DNA of 64,000 bases from Haloprofundus halobius (GCF_020097835.1 NZ_CP083666.1:1860001-1924000), one strand, 5' to 3'. Numbered from the stretch's first letter, positions 26,504-35,230 are shown. The notes: generated by a model from the letters alone, not told the origin. Program-made: numbers and translations.

Positions 26504-26971
26504 ATGACCGACGAGAGTGAGAACACGACGGACGAACGCGAATCGACTCGACGAACCGTGCTGAAAACCGGCGCGCTGTCCGCTGGAGGTCTCGCGCTCG
26601 GTCTGTCGGCGACTGGCGGCGCGGCCGCCCAGACCGACGGGAACCAACCCCGGTACAAGGCGCTGTTCCAGTCGAACAACTTCAACCCCGGCGCGAGACT
26701 TCGCATCGTCTCCGGGGTGGTGAACTACACGCCGCAGCAGACCGGATTTACCGCCTGGAGCGACTACAACACGCGGATCGCCACGTACCTCAACACGAAC
26801 GAGCGATTCCTCGTCTACCCCGCCGACGACGCGAACATCCAGCAGGGCCAGGTGTACCGCGTCCGCCCGAACTACTCGTTCCTGCCCGAGGACAACCAGG
26901 GGTTCGTCGACTCGCAACTGATTCCGGTGCAGGGCGACGGTGGCGGCGGCGGAAACGACAGTAATACCTGA
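26504..26971 (+). CDS. Tat-exported small protein, function unknown
   Basis: 155 residues from the ATG at 26504. The N terminus has a twin-arginine signal (STRRTVLKTGALSAGG, then a hydrophobic run ending in GGAAAQ), so export is by Tat. The mature protein of about 110 residues contains YKALFQSNNFNPGARLRIVS, TAWSDYNTRIATYLNTNERF and YRVRPNYSFLPEDNQG, which look beta-rich. A glycine/aspartate tail (GDGGGGGNDSNT) ends it. There are no cysteines or known domain. The frame upstream to 26213 is not used because the signal starts at this ATG. Confidence 0.7.
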   Translation: MTDESENTTDERESTRRTVLKTGALSAGGLALGLSATGGAAAQTDGNQPRYKALFQSNNFNPGARLRIVSGVVNYTPQQTGFTAWSDYNTRIATYLNTNERFLVYPADDANIQQGQVYRVRPNYSFLPEDNQGFVDSQLIPVQGDGGGGGNDSNT

Positions 26972-27044
26972 CTGCCGCTGCGGTCGGAACGCCATTCTTT
27001 CGGAAACCGAAGCGGCCAGCGCGGCGACTCCGTCAAGCCCCGAG

Positions 27045-27061
27045 CGTCCACCTAGTGGACG
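27045..27061. repeat. Perfect CGTCCAC-CTA-GTGGACG inverted repeat
   Basis: Seven-base arms with a 3-base loop in the 289-base gap between the Tat-protein gene (stop 26971) and the binding protein (start 27261). It is either a hairpin in the upstream transcript's 3' region or a regulatory site. The rest of the gap shows no gene. Confidence 0.45.
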
Positions 27062-27260
27062 ACGAGGCGAAGTTCGACTGCCTGCCGTCTCCGTAACTCA
27101 CGGCGGCTCGCTGGCCCGGAGTGGAACGGCCGACGCGGTCCGGACGAAACCTCGCGTTCGGTGGCATGCCATCGCAAGCAGAAACTCCAATCCGGTCATC
27201 GCCCAACCGAAACACGAACTCGTCTCACCTACCGGAGTACCGAGAGCGCATCTGTTACAC

Positions 27261-28838
27261 ATGGAGGGATACGATAGTTCGCTGCGGCGGCGCGAGCTGC
27301 TCGCGGGAATCGGCGCAGGAAGCGTTGTAACGCTGACTGGTTGTGCGGCCGACGCCCGGACGCCGTCGGGACCGAAGCTCCGGCTCGGAACGCTCTATCC
27401 GCCGGTCACTCTCGACCCGATCGAGGCGCAGGACGTGGGGTCGAGACAGGCGATAAACCGGGTTTTCGACGGATTGTACGCGTACGGAGCGGGGACCGAT
27501 ATCGTCCCGCGGATCGCGACCGGCCGGCCGACGGTCTCCAACGGTGGTCGACGGGTCGACGTGACGATCGACGAACGGGCGCGGTTTCAGAACGACAGAC
27601 CGGTCACGGCGGCAGACGTTCGGTACTCGTTCGAGGCGCCAGTCGAGGAGGAGGCGGCGACCGAGTGGATGGTCGACGTGCTGGAGTCGGTCGAGGTCGT
27701 CGACGAGAGGACGGTCAGCTTCCGGCTCCAGGAGCCGTATCCGGCGTTTCCGCACACGCTCACGCGACCGATCGTCCCAAAAGAGGCTCGTGAAGCCGAT
27801 AGGGAGTCGTTCGCGACGGATCCCGTCGGAAGCGGGCCGTTCGAGGTTCGGAAGTTCAGCGAGGAGAAGAAGGCGCAACTCGTGCGCTGGGACGAGTACT
27901 GGGGCGAGCCGAAGCCCGCGATTGCGCAACTCACGTTCGCGTACGTCGAATCGCCGCTCACGCTCATGATGGGGCTTCGGACCGGCCGCAACGACGCGAT
28001 CGAACCGGTCAGTCCGCAGGTGGCCGACGACATCCGCGACGTCACCGGCGCCTCGGTGAAGCGTCGAGCGGGCTACCGGACGTACTACCTCGGCTTCAAC
28101 CTGAATCAGGGTCCGACGACGAAACCGAAGGTTCGAGAGGCGATCAGCCACTGCGTCGACCTGGACGAAGTGGTCCGGGAGTTGGTCGAACCGTCCGGGA
28201 GTCGAGTGTACAGCCCGCTTCCGCGCCGGGTCGCGGAGAACTGGGAGATGCCGATAGAGCAGTGGAGACAGATTCCCGTCCGCAAGAACACAGACCGCGC
28301 GAGACAGCTGTTTCGAGAGGCGGGCGAGACCGGCGGTCAGTTCGAGATTCTGACCTCGAAGGACCCCCTCTGGAAGGAGTTCGGCGAAGCGCTCGCCGGC
28401 GGTCTTCGCAACGCCGGCCACGGCGCGCTCGTCACCTCGAAGCCGTGGAAGCGGTACCTCGAGACGTTCGTCTCGGGCTCCGAGAGCGACTACTCCATCT
28501 TCGTCGGCGGCATCGCCGGAACGCCCGACCCGGACTCGTTTCTGTACCCGACGTTCCACGAAAACATGATCGGACGCACGAACGGGGTGTTCTACACCGA
28601 CGACGAGGTGATGACCCGACTCACCGAGGCGCGGGAGACGACGGACCGTGCGCGACGACGGGGCCTCTACGAGACGGCGATCACGCGACTGCTCACCGAC
28701 CGGGTCTGTCTCCCGCTGTGCTCGTTCGAGAACAGTTTCGCCGTCTCCGACCGGGTCCGCGACTTCAGGGTCCACCCCATCACCGAGGTCAACCCCCAGT
28801 TGACGACCGACGACCGCGTCGTGGGGGTGGACTCGTGA
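27261..28838 (+). CDS. Extracellular solute-binding lipoprotein, family 5 (dipeptide/oligopeptide type)
   Basis: 525 residues from the ATG at 27261. The signal combines twin arginines (LRRRELLAGIGAGS) with a lipobox (LTGC), as in Tat-exported haloarchaeal lipoproteins. The mature protein follows the SBP_bac_5 pattern: LRLGTLYPPVTLDPIEAQDV, INRVFDGLYAY, TAADVRYSFE, TVSFRLQEPYPAFPHTLT, DPVGSGPFEVR, and REAISHCVDLDEVV. It would bind peptides, nickel or similar ligands outside the cell. ABC permease and ATPase genes are absent from the neighbourhood; instead the gene overlaps an APC-type permease by 4 bases (GTGA), implying translational coupling. Confidence 0.9.
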   Translation: MEGYDSSLRRRELLAGIGAGSVVTLTGCAADARTPSGPKLRLGTLYPPVTLDPIEAQDVGSRQAINRVFDGLYAYGAGTDIVPRIATGRPTVSNGGRRVDVTIDERARFQNDRPVTAADVRYSFEAPVEEEAATEWMVDVLESVEVVDERTVSFRLQEPYPAFPHTLTRPIVPKEAREADRESFATDPVGSGPFEVRKFSEEKKAQLVRWDEYWGEPKPAIAQLTFAYVESPLTLMMGLRTGRNDAIEPVSPQVADDIRDVTGASVKRRAGYRTYYLGFNLNQGPTTKPKVREAISHCVDLDEVVRELVEPSGSRVYSPLPRRVAENWEMPIEQWRQIPVRKNTDRARQLFREAGETGGQFEILTSKDPLWKEFGEALAGGLRNAGHGALVTSKPWKRYLETFVSGSESDYSIFVGGIAGTPDPDSFLYPTFHENMIGRTNGVFYTDDEVMTRLTEARETTDRARRRGLYETAITRLLTDRVCLPLCSFENSFAVSDRVRDFRVHPITEVNPQLTTDDRVVGVDS

Positions 28839-30148
28839 GCGACGACGGAGGCTTCGGCGTCGGAACGTCGACCGCACTCGGCGTCGGCGGAATCGTCGGT
28901 GGCGGAATCTACGCGGCGATCGGCATCGTCGTCGCCGCCGCCGGGGTGCTGACGTGGTTCGCCTACGCGCTCGCCACCGTCGTCGTGCTCTGTTGTGCCT
29001 ACTCGTACGTGAAGCTCAACGAACTGACCGAGGAGAGCGGCGGGTCGGTCTCGTTCATCGAGGAGTTGACCGGCCGGACGACGACTGCGGGCGTCGTCGG
29101 GTGGACGCTCGTCGTCGGATACATCGGAACGATGGCGATGTACGCGTACGCGTTCGGTGCGTACGGGCAGATGATGCTCGGCGTGGAGTACGTCTGGGGA
29201 CTCCCGCTTCGACAGTTCCTCTCGATAGGCGTCGTCGCCACGTTCGTCGGACTGAACCTCCTCGGTGCCTCCTCGACGGCCGCCGTGGAGCGGTATCTCG
29301 TGTTCGTGCAGGCGGGCGTCATCGCGGTCTTCGGCTTCGTCGCGCTCTGGTTCGGCTTCTCGAATCAGCTCCTCCAGAGCGGTCTCTCGGAGCTGACGCG
29401 ATCGATTACGAGTCTCGACATCAACCCGTTTCTCGCCGCCTCCGTCGGCTTCGTCTCGTTCGAGGGGTGGCAGTTGCTCTTCTACGACCAGGATCAGTTC
29501 GACGACCCCGACGAGACGCTCGCCAAGGGCGTGTTCCTCTCGATTCCCATCGCGGCGTTCATATACGTCCTCGTGGGGTTCGTCATCACGAGCCTCCTTC
29601 CCGAGGAAGTGGTCGCCGCCCAACCCGAGGCGGCGCTGCTGTACGGAGCCCTCGTCATCTCGAAGTGGCTCGCGCTCGCCGTCGGCATCGCCGGACTCAT
29701 CTCGACGGCGAGCGCCATCAACTCGACGATATTCAGCGAAGCCCTCTTCGCGAAGAACCTGATCTCCGAGGGTATCCTCCCCGACAGAATGGGCGACGCC
29801 GACGAGCAGGCCGCTCCGCCGCGGACCGTCCTCGTCATCGGCTTCTTCACGGCGGCGTTCACGAGTCTCGGCAGTCTCGAAGCCGTCGTCGAGTTCGCGT
29901 CGCTCTCGTTTATCGCGGTCTTCGGCGCGATGAGCGCGCTTACCTTGACGAACCGCGATAGGGGCGACATCAACGTCGTTCCCCCACTAGTCGGCACCGT
30001 CGGGTCGGTCGCCTTCTTCGCCATGCTCACGTGGTATCTCTACGCACAGCTTCCGTCGGTGTTCTGGCTCGTCGTCGGCATCGCGGTCGCGGTCTTCACC
30101 GTCGAGGCGCTGTACTTCGAGCGCGAGTCGCTCGAAGAAGGGATGTAG
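28835..30148 (+). CDS. APC superfamily amino acid/polyamine permease
   Basis: 437 residues from the GTG at 28835, which overlaps the stop of the binding-protein gene. The first membrane helix begins with GVGGIVGGGIYAAIG, the glycine-rich TM1 signature of APC transporters. About twelve helices follow, with SGGSVSFIEELTG between TM2 and TM3. There is a soluble loop LYDQDQFDDPDETLAKG-like (FYDQDQFDDPDETL) and a C-terminal helix pair. It is a secondary (ion- or proton-coupled) transporter of amino acids or amines across the cytoplasmic membrane. Coupling to an extracellular peptide-type binding protein is unusual for this family. Confidence 0.88.
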   Translation: MSDDGGFGVGTSTALGVGGIVGGGIYAAIGIVVAAAGVLTWFAYALATVVVLCCAYSYVKLNELTEESGGSVSFIEELTGRTTTAGVVGWTLVVGYIGTMAMYAYAFGAYGQMMLGVEYVWGLPLRQFLSIGVVATFVGLNLLGASSTAAVERYLVFVQAGVIAVFGFVALWFGFSNQLLQSGLSELTRSITSLDINPFLAASVGFVSFEGWQLLFYDQDQFDDPDETLAKGVFLSIPIAAFIYVLVGFVITSLLPEEVVAAQPEAALLYGALVISKWLALAVGIAGLISTASAINSTIFSEALFAKNLISEGILPDRMGDADEQAAPPRTVLVIGFFTAAFTSLGSLEAVVEFASLSFIAVFGAMSALTLTNRDRGDINVVPPLVGTVGSVAFFAMLTWYLYAQLPSVFWLVVGIAVAVFTVEALYFERESLEEGM

Positions 30149-30323
30149 GGCGTCTACCCGAGACCTCGCCTGATTCGTGTGTCGGTCGTGGTGGGGCGGG
30201 CGCTCGGTCTCTCCCTCCCGTTTCGAGGACCGTGGCCGGTCGCGAAGGTCCAGTCACGGCCGCCGATTGAGGTTCGACTAGCGGTGTCTCGACTCCTGTC
30301 GGTCGGCGACGTTCGCAGAAAGT

Positions 30324-30337
30324 AGTCCCGGACGGAT
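30324..30337 (+). other. Candidate att site: near copy of the tRNA-Gln 3' end
   Basis: AGTCCCGGACGGAT matches 13 of 14 bases of AGTCCCGGGCGGAT, the 3' end of the tRNA-Gln gene as read on the plus strand at 35461-35474. The orientation is the same as at the tRNA, as expected for the displaced fragment left by integration. Everything between the two copies is the arsenic/kinase island. Confidence 0.5.
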
Positions 30338-30410
30338 CTCCATCGAAGTCCCCAGAGAAATGCAGTACACCGATTCGAAGCCCAAAACAGGAGAGTAGAC
30401 TATCGACGGA

Positions 30411-30420
30411 ATGCTTATTT
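30411..30420 (+). promoter_or_regulatory. TATA-like box of arsR
   Basis: ATGCTTATTT lies 25-34 bases before the GTG of arsR. ArsR probably represses its own gene here, but no clear operator palindrome is visible around it. Confidence 0.45.
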
Positions 30421-30444
30421 GAGAGACTGGACAACTATTCGTCA

Positions 30445-30840
30445 GTGCCTGAAACAACGACGGACGAGCGGCTTCGTCGGTATCTGCGGGACGAACTGGG
30501 CGAGTGTCGAAGTGAGGACCTCCAACAACGACTCAGTGAACTCGACGACCTCGAAGCACTGATCGATGAGGAGACGATCTCGAGTGACGTTCGGACGCTA
30601 TCGGCGCTCGGTAACGAGACGCGATATCGACTCGTTCGAATGCTCGTCGAGGCGGACAGCGAGCTCTGTGTCTGCGAAATCACGCCGCTGATGGACGTTA
30701 GCGATAGCGCCGTGAGTCACGCGTTCTCCACGCTAGTAGACGCTGGACTCGTCCGCAAACGAAAGGACGGTCGCTGGCGAAAGTACCGGGCGACGACGAG
30801 AGCGAACGCGCTTCTCGCCGTTCTCGACGGAACACGGTAA
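30445..30840 (+). CDS. arsR: ArsR/SmtB-family arsenic-responsive repressor
   Basis: 131 residues from the GTG at 30445. It contains SALGNETRYRLVRMLVEAD, the metal-binding segment ELCVCEITPLMDVSDSAVSHAFSTL (Cys pair CVC, then the recognition helix), and GLVRKRKDGRWRKYRAT for the wing. This is the ArsR/SmtB winged-helix layout with the alpha3 CxC-type arsenite site. It is expected to repress ars genes and to release DNA on binding As(III). An N-terminal helical extension of about 40 residues rich in Arg, Asp and Leu precedes the domain, longer than typical. It is the first gene of the arsenic island. Confidence 0.9.
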   Translation: MPETTTDERLRRYLRDELGECRSEDLQQRLSELDDLEALIDEETISSDVRTLSALGNETRYRLVRMLVEADSELCVCEITPLMDVSDSAVSHAFSTLVDAGLVRKRKDGRWRKYRATTRANALLAVLDGTR

Positions 30841-31013
30841 TCTACTCTTCGTCTGCGTTACCCGCATTGAATTCACCGACTGCTCAACTACCACGAGTCA
30901 CGGATCGGAACCGTCAGTAACTGGCTAATTCCACCTCCCGATACCTCTGTCGAGGTGATCTTCCAGCCGTCGAGTGAAAGGAGCGTCCTCCCACTAACGG
31001 GTGAACCGAAGAA

Positions 31014-31040
31014 ATTATTTAAACATTTGTTCAACTGTTT
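31014..31040 (+). promoter_or_regulatory. AT-rich promoter/operator-like element upstream of arsD remnant
   Basis: An ATTATTTAA box (31014-31022) overlaps AAACA and TGTTT arms (31021-31025 and 31036-31040), an imperfect 20-base inverted repeat. The 316 bases between arsR and the arsD remnant contain no intact gene; this element is the only structure I see. It may be the original promoter of the arsD operon, controlled by ArsR. Confidence 0.4.
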
Positions 31041-31156
31041 GTCTGTGAGTGTCGAAGCGGATCGGGAAGACAGCGAACGAAGCCGAACAGAGTCGATCTC
31101 CGTTCGCTGCGTTATCGTTGTCTCGAGAACGCTTCAAACGCTCAAAATCATCAACT

Positions 31157-31294
31157 ATGGTCGAGATAACCGTCTTCGAAGACGCGATGTGTTGTTCCAC
31201 CGGCGTCTGCGGACCGGACCCGGACAAAGAACTCGTCGCGTTCACGCACGCAGTCGATAGTCTTATTTTAGTACTTCCTCAAGTATCTGTATGA
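31157..31294 (+). pseudogene. arsD: arsD remnant, arsenite metallochaperone truncated after its cysteine motif
   Basis: The ATG-started frame reads VEITVFEDAMCCSTGVCGPD then ELVAFTHAVD, the hallmark N terminus of ArsD with the vicinal Cys12-Cys13 pair and Cys18 that bind As(III). Normal ArsD has about 100-120 residues. Here the reading stops at 45 residues, and the last eleven (SLILVLPQVSV) are unlike the family. The arsC promoter and start immediately follow, so the C-terminal two thirds are deleted. In complete operons ArsD hands arsenite to the ArsA ATPase, which is also absent. A residual metal-binding peptide is conceivable. Confidence 0.7.
31261..31270 (+). promoter_or_regulatory. TATA-like box of arsC
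   Basis: TCTTATTTTA lies 21-30 bases before the ATG of arsC, inside the diverged end of the arsD remnant. It gives arsC its own, probably leaderless, transcript. Confidence 0.5.
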
Positions 31295-31713
31295 GCGACG
31301 ATGTCGTGACGTTCGGATTCGTTTGTGTCCAGAACGCCGGTCGAAGTCAGATGTCCGCTGCGTTTGCAGAGCGGGAACGGCAACGACGCGGCCTCGAAGA
31401 TCGCGTCGAGATCGTCACGGGTGGCACGATGCCAGCCGACGAGGTTCACCCCGAAGTCGTCGAAGCGATGCGAGAACTGGATATCGACCTGTCGGACCGC
31501 GTACCGCGGGAGGTCAGCGACGAGCAACTCAACGCGTGCGACGTCGTCGCGACGATGGGCTGTTCGACGCTCGAACTCGACGCCAACGTCGAAGTTCGAG
31601 ACTGGGACCTAGACGACCCCCACGGGCAGGATATCGAACGCGTCCGCGAGATTCGCGACGAGATCGAGCGGCGGGTGGTCTCCCTTTTCGACGAACAGTT
31701 CACCGATCAGTAG
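31291..31713 (+). CDS. arsC: Arsenate reductase, low-molecular-weight phosphatase type
   Basis: 140 residues. The phosphatase loop is CVQNAGRSQ (Cys12-x5-Arg18), at the N terminus as in the thioredoxin-linked LMW-PTP family. The distal DDPHGQD supplies the general acid aspartate (Asp-Pro). GGTMPADEVHPEVVEAMRE and VATMGCSTLELD fit the family; the second and third cysteines (around ACDVV and MGCS) could serve in the disulfide cascade. It reduces arsenate to arsenite for export by the adjacent transporter. It converges on the exporter gene with 52 bases between stops. Confidence 0.9.
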   Translation: MSDDVVTFGFVCVQNAGRSQMSAAFAERERQRRGLEDRVEIVTGGTMPADEVHPEVVEAMRELDIDLSDRVPREVSDEQLNACDVVATMGCSTLELDANVEVRDWDLDDPHGQDIERVREIRDEIERRVVSLFDEQFTDQ

Positions 31714-31765
31714 CTGGTGAGTCGCCGCTCTATGCATCCACCGACCGGGTGAAGAGCGCGAACGT

Positions 31766-32755
31766 CTACGACTCGCTGAGAATCGACGTCGACGGACCGT
31801 TCGGAAGGAGCCGGCCGGGAACCACCCTCGTCAGAACGACCATTCCCGTGAGTTCGACCAGCGTCTGGGTCACGACGACTGCCGGTGCGAGCGCGTACCC
31901 CGACGGTAACGCAAGTGCCAGCGGAAGGATGACGAGCGAGTTCCGCGTTACCGACGTGAACACGAGCGCACGACTCTCGCCGATGTCCATCTGGAAGAGA
32001 CCCGCCGCGAGCCGACCGAGCAGTGGCATCACGATCAAGAACGCGACGTACACCGGGACGACAACCGCAATCTGGCCGATCGAGTCCTGCACGCGAGGAA
32101 GCTGAGATGCGATTACCACGAACAGCGTCGCACCCATCATCGGAACCGGTAACCAGCCCATAGCGCCCTCCCAGCGGTCGCCCGTCTCGGAGCGGTCGGC
32201 CCAGAACTCCGTGAGCCACGCGAGCGTCAGCGGAAGCGCGATAATCAGGACGAACGCCTCGATGAACGGTCCCGCCTCGACGAACTCCGCCACTTGCTGA
32301 CCCATGAGCAGCCACAGGTACGCCGGGAGCAACAGCAGTTGGACGAGCATCAGTACCGGCGTCGCGGCGGTGATCTGCTCGGAGTCTCCCCCCGCGAGTT
32401 CCGTGAACGTGATGACGTAGTCGATACAGGGCGTCAGCAGCACCATGAACGCACCCACGAGAATCACCGGATCCTGCGGCAGAAACCGAGTGAGACCGAA
32501 GACGACGACCGGGACGACGAGGAAGTTCATTCCGAGGGCTGCCGCCATGAACCGCCCATTCGTGAACGCGTGGCGGAGCCTGGTGAACGGAATTTCGAGG
32601 AACGTCACGTACAACAGCACCGCCAAGACGGGATTGATGAGCGGTTCGAAAAGCGAGCTCACGCTCGGTTTCCCGAGACCAGCGACGATTGCGAGTGTGA
32701 CCGCGACTCCGTAGACTACGACTTGATTCTGCTGGAGTCGGTCCTTCGTACCCAT
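31766..32755 (-). CDS. acr3: ACR3-type arsenite exporter
   Basis: 329 residues from the ATG at 32755; a TTTATTCTT box 22-30 bases upstream supports this start over the frame reaching 32854. About ten membrane helices of the bile acid/arsenite (BART) superfamily are visible. LVVPVVVFGL, the conserved cysteine region LLTPCIDYVITFTELAGGD, and SVTRNSLVILPLALALP match the ACR3 pattern (family Cys in TM4). It extrudes arsenite from the cytosol using membrane potential. It works with ArsC, which generates arsenite from arsenate. It is transcribed toward arsC rather than in the usual single operon. Confidence 0.85.
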   Translation of the reverse strand: MGTKDRLQQNQVVVYGVAVTLAIVAGLGKPSVSSLFEPLINPVLAVLLYVTFLEIPFTRLRHAFTNGRFMAAALGMNFLVVPVVVFGLTRFLPQDPVILVGAFMVLLTPCIDYVITFTELAGGDSEQITAATPVLMLVQLLLLPAYLWLLMGQQVAEFVEAGPFIEAFVLIIALPLTLAWLTEFWADRSETGDRWEGAMGWLPVPMMGATLFVVIASQLPRVQDSIGQIAVVVPVYVAFLIVMPLLGRLAAGLFQMDIGESRALVFTSVTRNSLVILPLALALPSGYALAPAVVVTQTLVELTGMVVLTRVVPGRLLPNGPSTSILSES

Positions 32756-32776
32756 CTGGACGTTGTTTCGAGAGCG

Positions 32777-32785
32777 AAGAATAAA
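32777..32785 (-). promoter_or_regulatory. TATA-like box of acr3
   Basis: TTTATTCTT on the minus strand, 22-30 bases before the ATG at 32755; leaderless spacing. Confidence 0.5.
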
Positions 32786-32896
32786 CCGCCGTTGCTGTGG
32801 CCCGACGCGATCACCCGGCGTTTGGAACTCCGTCGACAATCTCGAGGTCGACACGCACCCAAATATCGCTACAGACGATAGTGACCTCTCTACCGA

Positions 32897-35230
32897 TCAG
32901 TTCGTTGGTTGTTTCGAAAGCGTAAAGGAGAATGTCGAACCCTCCCCGGGGGTAGAATCGACCCAAATCTTACCAGCGTGATTCTCAACGATCTCCTGAC
33001 ACAGCGAGAGACCGATTCCGGTTCCGGGAGACTCGTCGTCGCGGTGAAGTCGCTTGAAGACCTCGAAAATCCGCTCGGTGCTGTCCGGGTCGATACCAAT
33101 GCCGTTATCGGTGACCGAGAACTGCCAGTGATCGGTCCGTTCTTCGGCGGTGATTTCGACAGACGGGGGATCGGAGTCGTTGTACTTGATGGCGTTCGAG
33201 ATGAGATTGTTGAACAGCTGATCGAGTTGCTTCCTATCCCCCACCACCGTCGGGAGTGAGTGGGTCACGATCTCTGCGCCGCTTTCTTCGATCTGCATCC
33301 GAAGATCGGCCGTGACCCGTTCGATGACCGCGTCTCCCTCGACCGGTTCGAACTCCCCGTCGGCCTGTTCGATCCGCGAAAACGCGAGGAGATCGTCGAC
33401 CATCAACCGCATGCGATCGGCCCCGTCAACCGCGAAGTCGATGTAGTCTTTCGCGTCCTCATCGAGTTCATCTCTGTATCTGTTCTCGAGCAGTTGCAGG
33501 TAGCTGGAGATCATCCGCAACGGTTCCTGAAGATCGTGGGAGGCAGCGTAGGCGAACTGTTGTAGCCGGTTGTTCGACTGTTGAAGCTGGTAGATCGTCC
33601 TCTCGAGTTCCGCTTCACGGGCGACCTGTTCGGTGATATCGCGGGTGAGCGCAACGTGAGCACTCGTACCGTCGGGACGACGAAGCGGTGCTGCGTGCGT
33701 TTCCATGTGGCGACGTGTACCATCCAGCCCGACGATGTCGAACTCCAAGGTCCCGTGTTCACCCCGACAGATCTCCTCGTTGAACTCGCGAAACTTCTCA
33801 CGGTGTTCGGGGGCGATCAGGTTATAGACGCATTCTCCGGTCACGTCCGATTCCGAATCGGCTTCCACCATCTCCAGTCCGGCGGGATTCATCTGGAGAA
33901 GGGTACCGTCGGGAGCGACGGTCTTGATACATTCGGGCGTGGTTTCGACGAGCGCACTCAGATGCTCGGTGCGCTCGTGTAACTCCTGCTCTCGCAGTCG
34001 GCGTTCGAGTTCGTACTTCACCCACTGACCCATCGACTCGATAAACGCGTGTTCGTCGTCCGAGAATCCGTGCTCTCTCGGTTCGGAGGTGACGAAGAAG
34101 AACGTCCGATCGGCATCGCCGGACAGCTCGACGTAGGTCCCCAGATACGCCCGGATACCGAACTCCTGATAGACGGTGATATCGTCGTATCCCTCCCCGT
34201 GAGGGTCCGAGACGCTCCCGGCGGCTTTGATTTCTGTGGCGGCAGTACAGTAGGTCTGCGACAACGGAAGCTCGACGCCGGGCTCGAAGTGTTCGTGCTC
34301 ATCGCTGATCAACTCGACCTCGAACCAGTCGTCCTCCGTATCGACTCGGGCCAGAGCCCCAAGTTCGAGATCGAACCGATCGCAGCCCAACTCGAACAAG
34401 GCCTGGAGTTTCTCCTCGAACGTCTGATCCGAACTGGCGATAACCTCGTTTAGCCTGTTTGCGCGCCGCTGGCGCCCCTCTAGTTCCGCTTTCGCGTCGG
34501 TCTGCTCACGGAGCGTTCCCAACATCCGCTCGACCTCGCGAGCGGGCCGTTCCGGACCGAGGAACTCCGAAGGTGGCGAGTAGTAGGAGTTGTGGCTCAC
34601 CCTGTTGCCGTGAATCAGGTGAGGGTGGGTGTTGATGACGTCGCGGATGACTTCCGGCTGGAACCGGTTTCGGTTGTACTGGCAAAGCGCCATCCCGTTC
34701 ACGTCCCGAAATAGGTAATTGGCTTTACTCTCGCACTTTAAGAGGTCGTCGACGGGGGCGTCATCGTCGAGGATAAACGTCATCTCGCCGGTCACTCGGA
34801 GTGCTTCGTACTCCTCAGCGGCTTCAGTAATGGCGTCGTCAAGGAAGGCGAGTGTATCTTCCGGGTCGAACGATCCGTTTCGAAGATAAGTCTCCTGCTC
34901 GTCGTGAATCGACAACGCTCCTGATTCGAGGGCGTCGTCAACGTCAATACCCCGGGACTGCATCGCCTCTACGACCGTTTCCCGGGAGTTTTCGTTCGTG
35001 ATGTAGACGCATCGCTCGCCTCGTTCGAGGCCCTGACGGATGTAGGGGACGACTGCCGCGAACTGTTCGTCGCGGTTCTCGTAGATGAGAGCAAGATGGT
35101 CGTTAGTATGTTCGTGGTCGCTGGGGGGCTCGACGGGCCCGGTGAACGCTAGGCTTTGACGCAACGCTTTGAGGCCGTGCTGAGCATCCGACACGGTGCG
35201 TTGAGTTCCCTCTTCAACCGACTTATTCAT
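32897..35230 (-). CDS. MEDS-GAF-PAS sensor histidine kinase
   Basis: 777 residues, soluble. Order: MEDS sensory domain about 40-210 (HLALIYENRDEQFAAVVPYI, VTGEMTFIL, CQYNRNRFQPEVI); a linker coiled coil; GAF-like domain about 250-420; PAS domain about 430-545 (LVETTPECIKTVAPDGTLLQ, then ALTRDITEQVAREAEL); HisKA with phosphoacceptor His in FAYAASHDLQEPLRM; HATPase with NLISNAIKYN, VTDNGIGIDP and GTGIGLSLC. It autophosphorylates on His in response to an unknown small-molecule or redox cue. No receiver or output protein is adjacent, as with many orphan haloarchaeal kinases. It lies inside the tRNA-bounded island. Its AT-richer codons differ from the neighbouring core genes. Confidence 0.92.
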   Translation of the reverse strand: MNKSVEEGTQRTVSDAQHGLKALRQSLAFTGPVEPPSDHEHTNDHLALIYENRDEQFAAVVPYIRQGLERGERCVYITNENSRETVVEAMQSRGIDVDDALESGALSIHDEQETYLRNGSFDPEDTLAFLDDAITEAAEEYEALRVTGEMTFILDDDAPVDDLLKCESKANYLFRDVNGMALCQYNRNRFQPEVIRDVINTHPHLIHGNRVSHNSYYSPPSEFLGPERPAREVERMLGTLREQTDAKAELEGRQRRANRLNEVIASSDQTFEEKLQALFELGCDRFDLELGALARVDTEDDWFEVELISDEHEHFEPGVELPLSQTYCTAATEIKAAGSVSDPHGEGYDDITVYQEFGIRAYLGTYVELSGDADRTFFFVTSEPREHGFSDDEHAFIESMGQWVKYELERRLREQELHERTEHLSALVETTPECIKTVAPDGTLLQMNPAGLEMVEADSESDVTGECVYNLIAPEHREKFREFNEEICRGEHGTLEFDIVGLDGTRRHMETHAAPLRRPDGTSAHVALTRDITEQVAREAELERTIYQLQQSNNRLQQFAYAASHDLQEPLRMISSYLQLLENRYRDELDEDAKDYIDFAVDGADRMRLMVDDLLAFSRIEQADGEFEPVEGDAVIERVTADLRMQIEESGAEIVTHSLPTVVGDRKQLDQLFNNLISNAIKYNDSDPPSVEITAEERTDHWQFSVTDNGIGIDPDSTERIFEVFKRLHRDDESPGTGIGLSLCQEIVENHAGKIWVDSTPGEGSTFSFTLSKQPTN

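Noticed and set aside
25402-26706. Long FkbM frame from 26706
   Set aside because: The family starts near the ATG at 26226. The upstream 160 codons cross palindromes and overlap the Tat-protein gene on the other strand.
31045-31260. Overlapping frames between arsR and the arsD remnant as a separate gene
   Set aside because: They do not resemble any ars protein and end at unrelated positions. Only the ArsD-like segment from 31157 has a recognisable motif.
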